A stretch of DNA of 43,599 nucleotides from Bacteroidota bacterium. Lineage in GTDB: Bacteria > Bacteroidota > Bacteroidia > Bacteroidales > VadinHA17. Below the pieces are notes generated by a model. That model ran no database searches and was not told the DNA's origin. It saw nothing but the letters and a program-made list of their open reading frames with translations. Positions 37,404 to 43,599 of the stretch are shown piece after piece. Location of the stretch: the NCBI GenBank assembly GCA_003250475.1, contig QKGI01000112.1, forward strand, positions 1 through 43,599, in the 5' to 3' direction. A program made the translations under genes and the position numbers. Position 1 is the first letter of the stretch. Every line of letters begins with the position of its first letter.

Positions 37404-37910
37404 ATGACTGCACAGGAATTTACAACAAGCATAATAGATCTGAAGGGGAATCTTCAGAAGTACGCTCTCAGTCTGACGCTCGACCGCGACAATGCACTTG
37501 ATCTGGTTCAGGATACATTTCTGAAGGCAATACAGAACCAGGATAAGTTTGTGGATTCTACAAACCTCAAAGCCTGGATTTTTACAATAATGAAGAACAC
37601 CTTCATCAACAATTACCGTCGTAAGATGAGGGAGAACACGATGATGGACGGGACCCAGGAGCTGTACTATCTCAATCTCTCATCAGACAAGGGGAGTATC
37701 TCTCCCGAATCATCCTTTTCGGGCAACGAGATAGAGAGGGCAATAGGTGCACTGCATGATGAGTACCGCCTTCCTTTCCAGATGCATCTTGACGGTTATA
37801 AGTATGAAGAGATATCTGAGAATCTGAATCTCAAACTGGGCACAGTAAAGAGCCGCATCTTCTTTGCAAGGCAGAAGCTTATGAGTGTGTTAAAGGATTA
37901 CAATGGTTAG
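37404..37910 (+). CDS. RNA polymerase sigma factor, ECF (sigma-70) family
   Basis: 168 residues. Region 2 (about 10-75) has LTLDRDNALDLVQDTFLKAIQN and LKAWIFTIMKNTFINNYRR. Region 4 (about 110-165) has LPFQMHLDGYKYEEISENLNLKLGTVKSRIFFARQKL. It would direct RNA polymerase to an alternative promoter set. No anti-sigma gene follows; a terminator and then a MuiA-like gene come next. A housekeeping-type promoter drives it. Confidence 0.93.
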   Translation: MTAQEFTTSIIDLKGNLQKYALSLTLDRDNALDLVQDTFLKAIQNQDKFVDSTNLKAWIFTIMKNTFINNYRRKMRENTMMDGTQELYYLNLSSDKGSISPESSFSGNEIERAIGALHDEYRLPFQMHLDGYKYEEISENLNLKLGTVKSRIFFARQKLMSVLKDYNG

Positions 37911-37935
37911 TTTAGATAGTGGTTTAAAAAATGGG

Positions 37936-37967
37936 CTGCCGGATGATAATTGTCCGGCAGTCTTTTT
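37936..37967 (+). terminator. Terminator of the ECF sigma gene
   Basis: CTGCCGGA and TCCGGCAG form a perfect 8-bp stem around a 9-nt loop, followed by TCTTTTTATT. It lies 25 bp after the sigma stop and shows that the next gene starts independently. Confidence 0.85.
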
Positions 37968-38037
37968 ATTACCTGGTTTCCTGTATCTTTTCATTGATCC
38001 ACACTTTATCAATACCTTTATAAAAAAATACAACGGT

Positions 38038-39648
38038 ATGAAAAAATATCTCTTTGCAGCGTTTCTTGCCCTGGTTCTGACTGCATCGCCCGCAGATGGC
38101 CAGGAGAAATATCTTCAGTTTCCGGTAAGTCATGTGACAGTCTTCAGGCAGGGGGCCCAGCTCTCCGGTGAACTCACCCTCAACCTGCAGGCGGGAACCA
38201 TGGATTATGTCGCAGGAGGATTGTCACCATACATTGATCCCAACAGCATCCAGGTCAGAGGCGAGGGAGATTTCATTATAACGGGTGTCAGCCATCGAAA
38301 CAACTACCTAGAGAATCCTTCAGAATCAGAGACTATCAGTGATCTGAGAGGGAAAATCAAGGCGCTGGAGCTTAAAATTGAGGATGAAGAGACTACGATG
38401 GGTATTCTTAAAGAAAAGGAAGTCTTCCTGAAGTCGAATTATGATATCGTCACCAACAAATCGGCCATCACACCTGACCAGTTAAGGGCACTGATGGATA
38501 TCTATTCGGCAAATATTGAATCGGTCAGGACGGCTGTTTTGAAGAAGCAGAGGATAATAAAAGAGTACAGCGAGGAGAAGGACAAACTTGAAAAACAACT
38601 TTCAGGCACTCTTGATAAATCGAGGATGCCTACCGGTGAGATAGTGGTATCCGTTACCTCGGGAAAGCCGGTTATGGGCAGGCTGAGACTATCCTACATG
38701 GTTAACAACGCCGGTTGGAGACCATCATATGACATCAGGGTCGACGATATCACCGACCCCGCGGTTATTGTATACAAGGCCGGTGTATGGCAGAACAGCG
38801 GCATCGACTGGAAGGACGTGAAGATCAGTCTTTCAAACTCAGAACCTATGACCGCAGGAGCACTTCCTCCGCTTAATCCATGGTTTATTGACTTCTATGC
38901 TCCACCGGTTATGTTGCGAGGATTATCGGGCAAGGCTGCCGGAATCAATATTTCAAAGCGTGAGAGCGCCCCTGTCGCCTATGATGATATAGTGACATTA
39001 GAAGAATCCGCACCTATGCCCGTGACGATAAATGAGTCCAACATAAGCTTCAGTTTCGATGTGAACCTGCCAAAGACAATTGTGTCAGGCGGAAAGGCTG
39101 AGACTGTTGAACTCCAGAGGCTGACAGTCCCCGCCACCTACAGCTATGCTGCCACTCCCAAGCTGGCAACCACGGCATACCTTATGGGTTACATCACTGA
39201 CTGGGAGAAATATAACCTGCTGCCGGGAGAATCTAATATCTATTTCAGCAACACCTTTACAGGGAAAGGATTCATTAATACGCTGGAGCTTTCAGACACT
39301 CTTCCCGTATCGCTTGGTGCCGACAATAACATCACTGTAAAGCGTGAGCGGAGGACCGGTTACACATCCCAGAAGCTCATCGGGGCCAACCGGGTCGTGA
39401 CCATGTCCTTCCTGCTCTCCGTACGCAACAATAAGAGCAAGGCTGTCAATGTCAGGCTCCGTGACCAGGTTCCGTTATCACAGAACAGCAGCATCACTGT
39501 TGAGGCTGTTGAGCTGACAGGGGGAAAACATGACATCGTCACAGGGGTTATCACATGGGATCTTGTCCTCCAGCCCCGTGAGACAAAAGAGATCATACTC
39601 ACCTACAGTGTCAGATATCCAAAAAACCAGAAGGTGGTCCTTGAGTGA
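38038..39648 (+). CDS. MuiA-like DUF4140/DUF4139 protein
   Basis: 536 residues from the ATG at 38038 (MKKYLFAAFLALVLTASPADGQ), which gives a clean signal peptide; the frame is open further upstream but runs through the preceding terminator. DUF4140 (about 28-125) starts with VSHVTVFRQGAQLSGELTL. A coiled-coil-like charged stretch (about 95-190) follows, then DUF4139 (about 205-535) with YMVNNAGWRPSYDIRV and a beta-rich C-terminus ending in YSVRYPKNQKVVLE. Relatives of mucoidy inhibitor A are known; the biochemical role is unclear. It is exported, probably to the periplasm. Confidence 0.88.
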   Translation: MKKYLFAAFLALVLTASPADGQEKYLQFPVSHVTVFRQGAQLSGELTLNLQAGTMDYVAGGLSPYIDPNSIQVRGEGDFIITGVSHRNNYLENPSESETISDLRGKIKALELKIEDEETTMGILKEKEVFLKSNYDIVTNKSAITPDQLRALMDIYSANIESVRTAVLKKQRIIKEYSEEKDKLEKQLSGTLDKSRMPTGEIVVSVTSGKPVMGRLRLSYMVNNAGWRPSYDIRVDDITDPAVIVYKAGVWQNSGIDWKDVKISLSNSEPMTAGALPPLNPWFIDFYAPPVMLRGLSGKAAGINISKRESAPVAYDDIVTLEESAPMPVTINESNISFSFDVNLPKTIVSGGKAETVELQRLTVPATYSYAATPKLATTAYLMGYITDWEKYNLLPGESNIYFSNTFTGKGFINTLELSDTLPVSLGADNNITVKRERRTGYTSQKLIGANRVVTMSFLLSVRNNKSKAVNVRLRDQVPLSQNSSITVEAVELTGGKHDIVTGVITWDLVLQPRETKEIILTYSVRYPKNQKVVLE

Positions 39649-39674
39649 CAGACACTTGCGGGGTTCCAACACAT

Positions 39675-39712
39675 CAGGTTATCAACACCTGTTAATAAAC
39701 CTGTATTTTATC
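39675..39712 (+). terminator. Possible terminator of the MuiA-like gene
   Basis: CAGGTT and AACCTG form a 6-bp stem with a 17-nt loop, followed by TATTTTAT. It lies 26 bp after the stop codon. The stem is short, so confidence is limited. Confidence 0.45.
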
Positions 39713-39802
39713 ACATAAAGAACTGTATTACTGCCCGTTGGCATTGTTGATAAAGTTGTGCATTTCCTGTTACTTCATTTATTGAATAAATAGGCTTAAA
39801 AA

Positions 39803-39834
39803 CTTGACAAAGAAAGGTCAAGGGACTATATTTG
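39803..39834 (+). promoter_or_regulatory. Promoter with operator-like palindrome for the large RNA
   Basis: TTG at 39804-39806 and TATATTTG at 39827-39834 are exactly 20 bp apart, a full consensus match. The -33 box is part of a perfect palindrome, CTTGAC-N8-GTCAAG (39803-39822), so a dimeric regulator could bind here. No protein frame starts downstream, which implies a non-coding transcript. Confidence 0.7.
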
Positions 39835-39837
39835 TTA

Positions 39838-40440
39838 GACCATGTGAGCGATAAAGAGTCGCTCTGAAGCATGAAAGTTCTTTCGAATGGTTTAATTATC
39901 ACTCTGAATCAACATCAGACTTCAGGGTCTCACGCAGAACGACTACGGTCCGGATGCGTCCGTCATGGGTGCAGGCTGAGAAGCCTTCCCATCCTGGCGG
40001 TCTGGAGGGGGCAATCATCAGACGGTGTAACAACCGCGAGATGAGAGCAACACAAATGCAACGCTGAAAGCTAATAAGGCAGCAAATGTGCCCGTAAAGA
40101 GAGAGGATCATCATGCCAGCCAAACCGGCGAGGATAGGATGGAGATGATCCGGGTGTGACAGCAGCTATCCCTTCGGGGAGTGTCAGGCCTCAGGGGTTC
40201 ATGGCTCCGCGTCCCGTTAAGTAATCCGCAAAAGCCGCAAGGCTATTAAAGAAAACTGAAGAGACACCGGAACAGGGTCAGCAATCAGCCATCCGGCAGA
40301 TTTCGACAGGCCAGGTAAAGGAAGGAGTAACAGAGATGGACCGACTGCAATAACAGTAGCATGGCGGCTGTGACGGTCATGGCTGTCACTCGCCGGAATG
40401 GGAACATATACGTACAGTATTGTTCCCATTCGTGTTTTAT
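39838..40440 (+). ncRNA. Large structured non-coding RNA, family unknown
   Basis: About 600 nt follow a consensus promoter and end in an intrinsic terminator, with no reading frame above about 74 codons on either strand. Helices seen: AGACCAT/ATGGTTT (39837-39843 with 39887-39893) enclosing GAGCGA/TCGCTC; ATGGG/CCCAT with AGGCT-GAGA-AGCCT (39965-39992); GGATCATC/GATGATCC (40105-40112 with 40144-40151); TGACA/TGTCA enclosing TCCC-TTCG-GGGA (40157-40186); AGCC-GCAA-GGCT (40233-40244); GGCG/CGCC with GTGAC/GTCAC (40363-40394). Two loops are GNRA and one is UUCG. A-rich single strands link them. I find no RNase P core, tmRNA T-loop, SRP tip, or group II domain V. Confidence 0.65.
40396..40437 (+). 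terminator. Terminator of the large RNA
   Basis: GAATGGGAACA and TGTTCCCATTC form a perfect 11-bp stem with a 14-nt loop, followed by GTGTTTTAT. It ends the proposed RNA about 30 bp before the convergent lpxA gene. Confidence 0.85.
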
Positions 40441-40465
40441 AGCCTTTTGATCAAAAAAAAGGAGC

Positions 40466-41239
40466 TTAACGCCCCCTTATCACCCCCCTCGGAGAGTTCT
40501 TTATAAAGTCCAGGATATAATCGCGCTCGGGTGTCGAAGGAAAGTTCTTTTCAACGTACTCCAATGCCTTGCCACCGTTCATACCCATATTGTAATAAGC
40601 CCGGTATATCTCATGTAACTCGTTTATCTTCTCCCTGGCAAACCCTCTACGTTCCAGTCCCACACTGTTTAACCCCATGTACGCCAGGGGATCCCTGTCT
40701 GCCTTGATATAGGGTGGCACATCGATACGCACCTTTGCTCCGCCGCCGACAAATGCATGGCGTCCTATGCGTGCAAACTGGTGGACTATCACTCCGCCGC
40801 CGAGGGTAACCCACTCTCCCAGTTCAACCTCCCCTGCTATGCCGGAAAGGGCCACCATGATTACGTGATCACCGACATCACAGTCGTGTGCCACATGCAC
40901 ATAGGCCATCAGCAGGCAGTTGCTGCCTATTGTGGTCCTGCCCCTTGCCCGTGTGCCCCTGTTCAGGGTAGCAAACTCCCTGACGGTGGTATTGTCTCCG
41001 ATCTCGAGCGTGGTCTCCTCACCGCTGAATTTGAGATCCTGCGGTATAGCCGAGATCGAGGCACCGTTGAAGATACGGCAGTTCTTACCTATCCTGGCGC
41101 CATCGTATATCACTGCCCCTGACCCTATCCAGGTACCGTCACCTATAACGACATCACCATAAATGCAGGCAAAAGGCTCAATGGTGACACCTTCACCGAT
41201 CTGAGCCTTCGGGTTAATGTTTGCCAAAGAAGAAATCAT
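40466..41239 (-). CDS. lpxA: UDP-N-acetylglucosamine acyltransferase
   Basis: 257 residues. Left-handed beta-helix hexapeptide repeats fill the first 190 residues (IGEGVTIEPFACIYGDVVIGDG and similar). The catalytic His118 is in YVHVAHDCDVGDH, and a helical C-terminus begins near LGRRGF-like LERRGFAREKINELH. LpxA makes the first step of lipid A synthesis, adding an acyl chain from acyl-ACP to UDP-GlcNAc. It starts 6 bp after lpxC-fabZ and is the last gene of the lpxD-lpxC/fabZ-lpxA operon. Confidence 0.96.
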   Translation of the reverse strand: MISSLANINPKAQIGEGVTIEPFACIYGDVVIGDGTWIGSGAVIYDGARIGKNCRIFNGASISAIPQDLKFSGEETTLEIGDNTTVREFATLNRGTRARGRTTIGSNCLLMAYVHVAHDCDVGDHVIMVALSGIAGEVELGEWVTLGGGVIVHQFARIGRHAFVGGGAKVRIDVPPYIKADRDPLAYMGLNSVGLERRGFAREKINELHEIYRAYYNMGMNGGKALEYVEKNFPSTPERDYILDFIKNSPRGVIRGR

Positions 41240-41245
41240 ATTTTG

Positions 41246-42640
41246 CTATTTATTCCTTATCACCTGTGCCGTCAACTCCCCTTCAGCCACCAGTTTCTCC
41301 CCGACGAAAGCCTGCGCATACATGATCACGATATTCCTCCTGATAGGCTCTATAAGATCACACCTCACAACAATGGTATCCCCGGGAATTACCTTATGTT
41401 TGAACTTCATCCTGTCAATTTTCAGGAAGTAGGTCGAGTATTTTTCCGGTTCTTCAACGCCGCCGAGAACCAGTATCCCTCCGACCTGGGCCATAGTCTC
41501 AACCAGAAGTACACCAGGGAAGACATGTTCCTGTTCAAAATGGCCCTGAAAAAAGGCTTCGTTATAAGTTGTGTTTTTGATACCTATTACATGATTTTCT
41601 GTTAATTCCAGTATCCTGTCCACCATCAGGAAAGGGTAACGGTGAGGTAACAGTTTCTTTATCTTCTCGATATCCATCACAGCCGGCTTCGTGGTGTCAA
41701 GAAGAGGTATCTCCTTCTTCGTTGTCTGCCTCTTTATCTGCTGCCTTATGAGTCTCGCAAGCCTGGTATTCGAGTAGTGCCCGGGGCGTGTAGCCACAAC
41801 CTTGCCCATGATAGGCTGTCCCACCAGCGCCAGGTCGCCAACCAGATCCAGGAGCTTATGCCTGGCAGGTTCATTAGGGTACCTGAGCTTGGTGTTGTTA
41901 AGCACTCCTGCATGATGTTCCGTGATCCCCGGCTTATTAAACATCGTTGCTATCCGGTCTATCTCTTCCTGTTCCACCTCCCTTTCGAGGATCACCACGG
42001 CATTTTCCAGGTCGCCTCCCTTGATAAGGCCCATCCTGAACAGCGGCTCCAGCTCATGGAAGAACACAAAGGTGCGGCTCCCGGATATCTCATTCTCAAA
42101 ATCATCTATCTGGTCAAGAATGGCATACTGGTTGCCAAGGATCTTCGAGTTGTAGTCTATCAGCACATGTGCACTGAAGTGATCATCGGGATAGACTATA
42201 AGGTCGACACCATGTTCCTCGTCAGAAAATGTAATTTTTTCCTTGACTACATAGTAGTTGCGTTCTTCCTTCAGTTCCGTGATCCCGGCCTGTCTGATGG
42301 CTTCAACGAACATGCGGGCGCTGCCACCCATTATCGGGGCCTCCGGGCCGTCTATTTCAATTATTGCGTTATCGATCCGCAGGCCGGCAAATGCCGCAAG
42401 CACATGCTCAATAGTAGCCACGGAAGCTTCTCCCTGTACAAGAGTTGTGCCCCTTGATGTCTCGGTGACATTGTCAGCTATGGCATCTATTACCGGAGTG
42501 CCGGGCAGATCTATCCTGTAAAACTTATATCCATGGTTTGCAGGCGCCGGCTTGAAAGTCACATTGACGTCAATGCCAGAATGGAGTCCCTTCCCTGTCA
42601 GGCTCACCTCTTTAGCCAGTGTCCTTTGCTTATCACTCAT
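41246..42640 (-). CDS. lpxC/fabZ: LpxC-FabZ fusion: UDP-3-O-acyl-GlcNAc deacetylase / 3-hydroxyacyl-ACP dehydratase
   Basis: 464 residues, two enzymes in one chain. The LpxC part (about 1-300) has GKGLHSG, the zinc and catalytic TIEHVLAAF with Glu78 and His79, and HKLLDLVGDLALVG with further zinc ligands. The FabZ part (about 318-464) begins IEKIKKLLPHRYPFLMVDR and carries the active-site His and Glu in GHFEQEHVFPGVLLVETMAQ. LpxC commits UDP-GlcNAc to lipid A, and FabZ dehydrates 3-hydroxyacyl-ACP for fatty acid synthesis; both compete for the same 3-hydroxyacyl-ACP pool. The fusion is typical of Bacteroidota. Confidence 0.97.
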   Translation of the reverse strand: MSDKQRTLAKEVSLTGKGLHSGIDVNVTFKPAPANHGYKFYRIDLPGTPVIDAIADNVTETSRGTTLVQGEASVATIEHVLAAFAGLRIDNAIIEIDGPEAPIMGGSARMFVEAIRQAGITELKEERNYYVVKEKITFSDEEHGVDLIVYPDDHFSAHVLIDYNSKILGNQYAILDQIDDFENEISGSRTFVFFHELEPLFRMGLIKGGDLENAVVILEREVEQEEIDRIATMFNKPGITEHHAGVLNNTKLRYPNEPARHKLLDLVGDLALVGQPIMGKVVATRPGHYSNTRLARLIRQQIKRQTTKKEIPLLDTTKPAVMDIEKIKKLLPHRYPFLMVDRILELTENHVIGIKNTTYNEAFFQGHFEQEHVFPGVLLVETMAQVGGILVLGGVEEPEKYSTYFLKIDRMKFKHKVIPGDTIVVRCDLIEPIRRNIVIMYAQAFVGEKLVAEGELTAQVIRNK

Positions 42641-42751
42641 CGCAGATTATTTTTAATCGTGCAAAGAAATAAAAATTTTCCGAACGTCATAATGAAAACC
42701 CTCACATCTGCGTGATGTTCAAACCATTTCAATTAGACCGTTCTACCGGAA

Positions 42752-43599
42752 CTATTTGTTTTTTAATGATTCCACGGTTTTTGCCATCTCATCAACTTTT
42801 TTACCCAGATCAGGCAATTTGATGAACCAGGCAAAGCTTCTAAGGAATTTTTTGCTTTCGAGCGAAGGGGTACCGAGGATGGTTGAGTTCTCCTCCGTGA
42901 CTGACTTGATGATACCTGTCTGTGCTCCTATTTTGCAGCCATCTGCAATGGTGATATGCCCGACAATGCCCACCTGTCCGCCAAGCATGCAGTTTTTACC
43001 TATCCTGGTTGATCCGGAAATGCCTGTCTGTGCTGCAATCACCGTATTTTCACCGATGACTACATTATGAGCTATCTGCACCAGGTTATCCAGCTTGACG
43101 CCTCTTTGCACCAGGGTTGATCCCATTGTGGCCCTGTCAATACAACTGTTGGCTCCTATCTCCACTCCGTCTTCAATGACAACGTTGCCTATCTGCGGTA
43201 TCTTCATGTAATTGCCCTCGTTCACAGGAGCAAAGCCAAAGCCGTCGGATCCGACCACCACGCCACCATGCAGGATGCAGTCGCTGCCGACAACACAATC
43301 ATGGTAGATCTTTACCCCGGGATGTAAGGTGGTGTTCTTCCCCACCCTGGCTCTCTCTCCAACGAAGACCTGGGCATATATGCTGCATCCATCCTCTACC
43401 ACTGCATTCTCCTCTATCACAGCATTCGGTCCTATATATACCTCTTTGCCTATTGAAGCGCTCCCTGCAATCACCGCTGAGGGATGTATACCCTTTTTCA
43501 CGGGCAGAGCCTGTTCATAGATAGCCAGCAGGCGGGCGACAGACTGGTACGGGTCTTCCACACGTATCAGTGTTGCCTTGATCTCTTTTACAGGTTTAA
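42752..43599 (-). CDS. lpxD: UDP-3-O-acylglucosamine N-acyltransferase, N-terminus cut by window edge
   Basis: The frame stays open to the right edge. Upstream of the GTG at 43561 it reads [18 protein letters not shown], which continues the LpxD N-terminal domain, so the true start lies beyond the window. The visible part holds the hexapeptide beta-helix ([19 protein letters not shown] and similar), the catalytic His in [12 protein letters not shown], and a helical tail ending in VESLKNK. LpxD adds the second acyl chain in lipid A synthesis. It precedes lpxC/fabZ by 111 bp. Confidence 0.95.
   Translation of the reverse strand, partial: KPVKEIKATLIRVEDPYQSVARLLAIYEQALPVKKGIHPSAVIAGSASIGKEVYIGPNAVIEENAVVEDGCSIYAQVFVGERARVGKNTTLHPGVKIYHDCVVGSDCILHGGVVVGSDGFGFAPVNEGNYMKIPQIGNVVIEDGVEIGANSCIDRATMGSTLVQRGVKLDNLVQIAHNVVIGENTVIAAQTGISGSTRIGKNCMLGGQVGIVGHITIADGCKIGAQTGIIKSVTEENSTILGTPSLESKKFLRSFAWFIKLPDLGKKVDEMAKTVESLKNK

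Noticed and set aside
37903-38037. Upstream extension of the MuiA-like gene
   Set aside because: It would be translated through the sigma gene terminator and would bury the clear signal peptide that starts at 38038.
39838-40440. RNase P RNA, tmRNA or a group II intron as the identity of the structured region
   Set aside because: The GAGGAAAGTCCGGGC-type RNase P core, a tmRNA T-arm with 3' tRNA end, and a 34-nt group II domain V with a reverse transcriptase gene are all absent on both strands. The AGATTTCGACAGG stretch only superficially recalls the tmRNA 5' end.
41777-42457. 226-codon plus-strand frame
   Set aside because: Lies entirely inside lpxC-fabZ, whose catalytic motifs are intact on the minus strand.

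Overview
The window looks like a chromosomal core region from a member of the Bacteroidota, probably Bacteroidales or a close relative. Several independent signs agree. LpxC is fused to FabZ. The window holds GSCFA, IPExxxVDY and MuiA-type DUF4139 proteins. A sigma-54 activator, lptE, an acidic TPR protein, secG and groESL lie in one run. Purine-rich ribosome-binding sites are mostly absent, and promoters follow the Bacteroidota pattern TTTG, 19-20 bp, TAnnTTTG. I saw no plasmid, phage, CRISPR or insertion-sequence gene. Both window edges cut genes: a CDF efflux protein on the left and lpxD on the right.

Layout. 1-6.3 kb: CDF transporter end, tadA, a small membrane protein, gdhA, dprA (minus), a repeat-rich 434-bp gap, then tatD-ansA. 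6.3-9.4 kb: tRNA-Ser(GGA) with an odd inverted-repeat element on its 3' side, a four-gene ExbB / 4-TM / ExbD / ExbD operon, and tRNA-Arg(CCG) on the minus strand. 9.5-16.9 kb: leuS and an M23 peptidase, purN (minus), then acpP-fabF-rnc-IPExxxVDY. 17.1-21.3 kb: a histidine kinase and response regulator pair, and lepA (minus). 21.4-24.3 kb: a CstA-family carrier converging on a MATE exporter. 24.5-30.4 kb (minus): sigma-54 activator, lptE, acidic TPR protein, secG, then groES and groL. 30.8-36.0 kb: a MerR-type regulator, a TonB-dependent receptor with a DUF2271-like lipoprotein, and a frameshifted GSCFA gene. 36.2-39.6 kb: monoacylglycerol-lipase-like hydrolase, ECF sigma factor, MuiA-like protein. 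39.65-40.46 kb: no protein gene. 40.47-43.6 kb (minus): lpxD, lpxC-fabZ and lpxA for lipid A.

How the genes fit together. Much of the window serves the cell envelope: lipid A (lpxD, lpxC, lpxA), fatty-acid supply (acpP, fabF, the FabZ domain), LPS export (lptE), secretion (secG), proton-driven energisation (ExbB/ExbD), TonB-dependent uptake and wall turnover (M23). The rest is translation and nucleic-acid housekeeping (leuS, tadA, lepA, rnc, two tRNAs, dprA, tatD) plus nitrogen metabolism (gdhA, ansA).

The most unusual element is at about 39.80-40.44 kb. A consensus promoter carrying an operator-like palindrome is followed by about 600 nt with no usable reading frame, many strong hairpins with GNRA and UUCG-type loops, and an intrinsic terminator. 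This looks like a large structured RNA gene that I cannot assign to RNase P, tmRNA, SRP, 6S, or group I or II introns. Other oddities are the tRNA-Ser 3' element, the GSCFA frameshift, a MerR regulator that has lost its B12-binding residues, and a shared ACTAACCTAA motif next to two gene ends.
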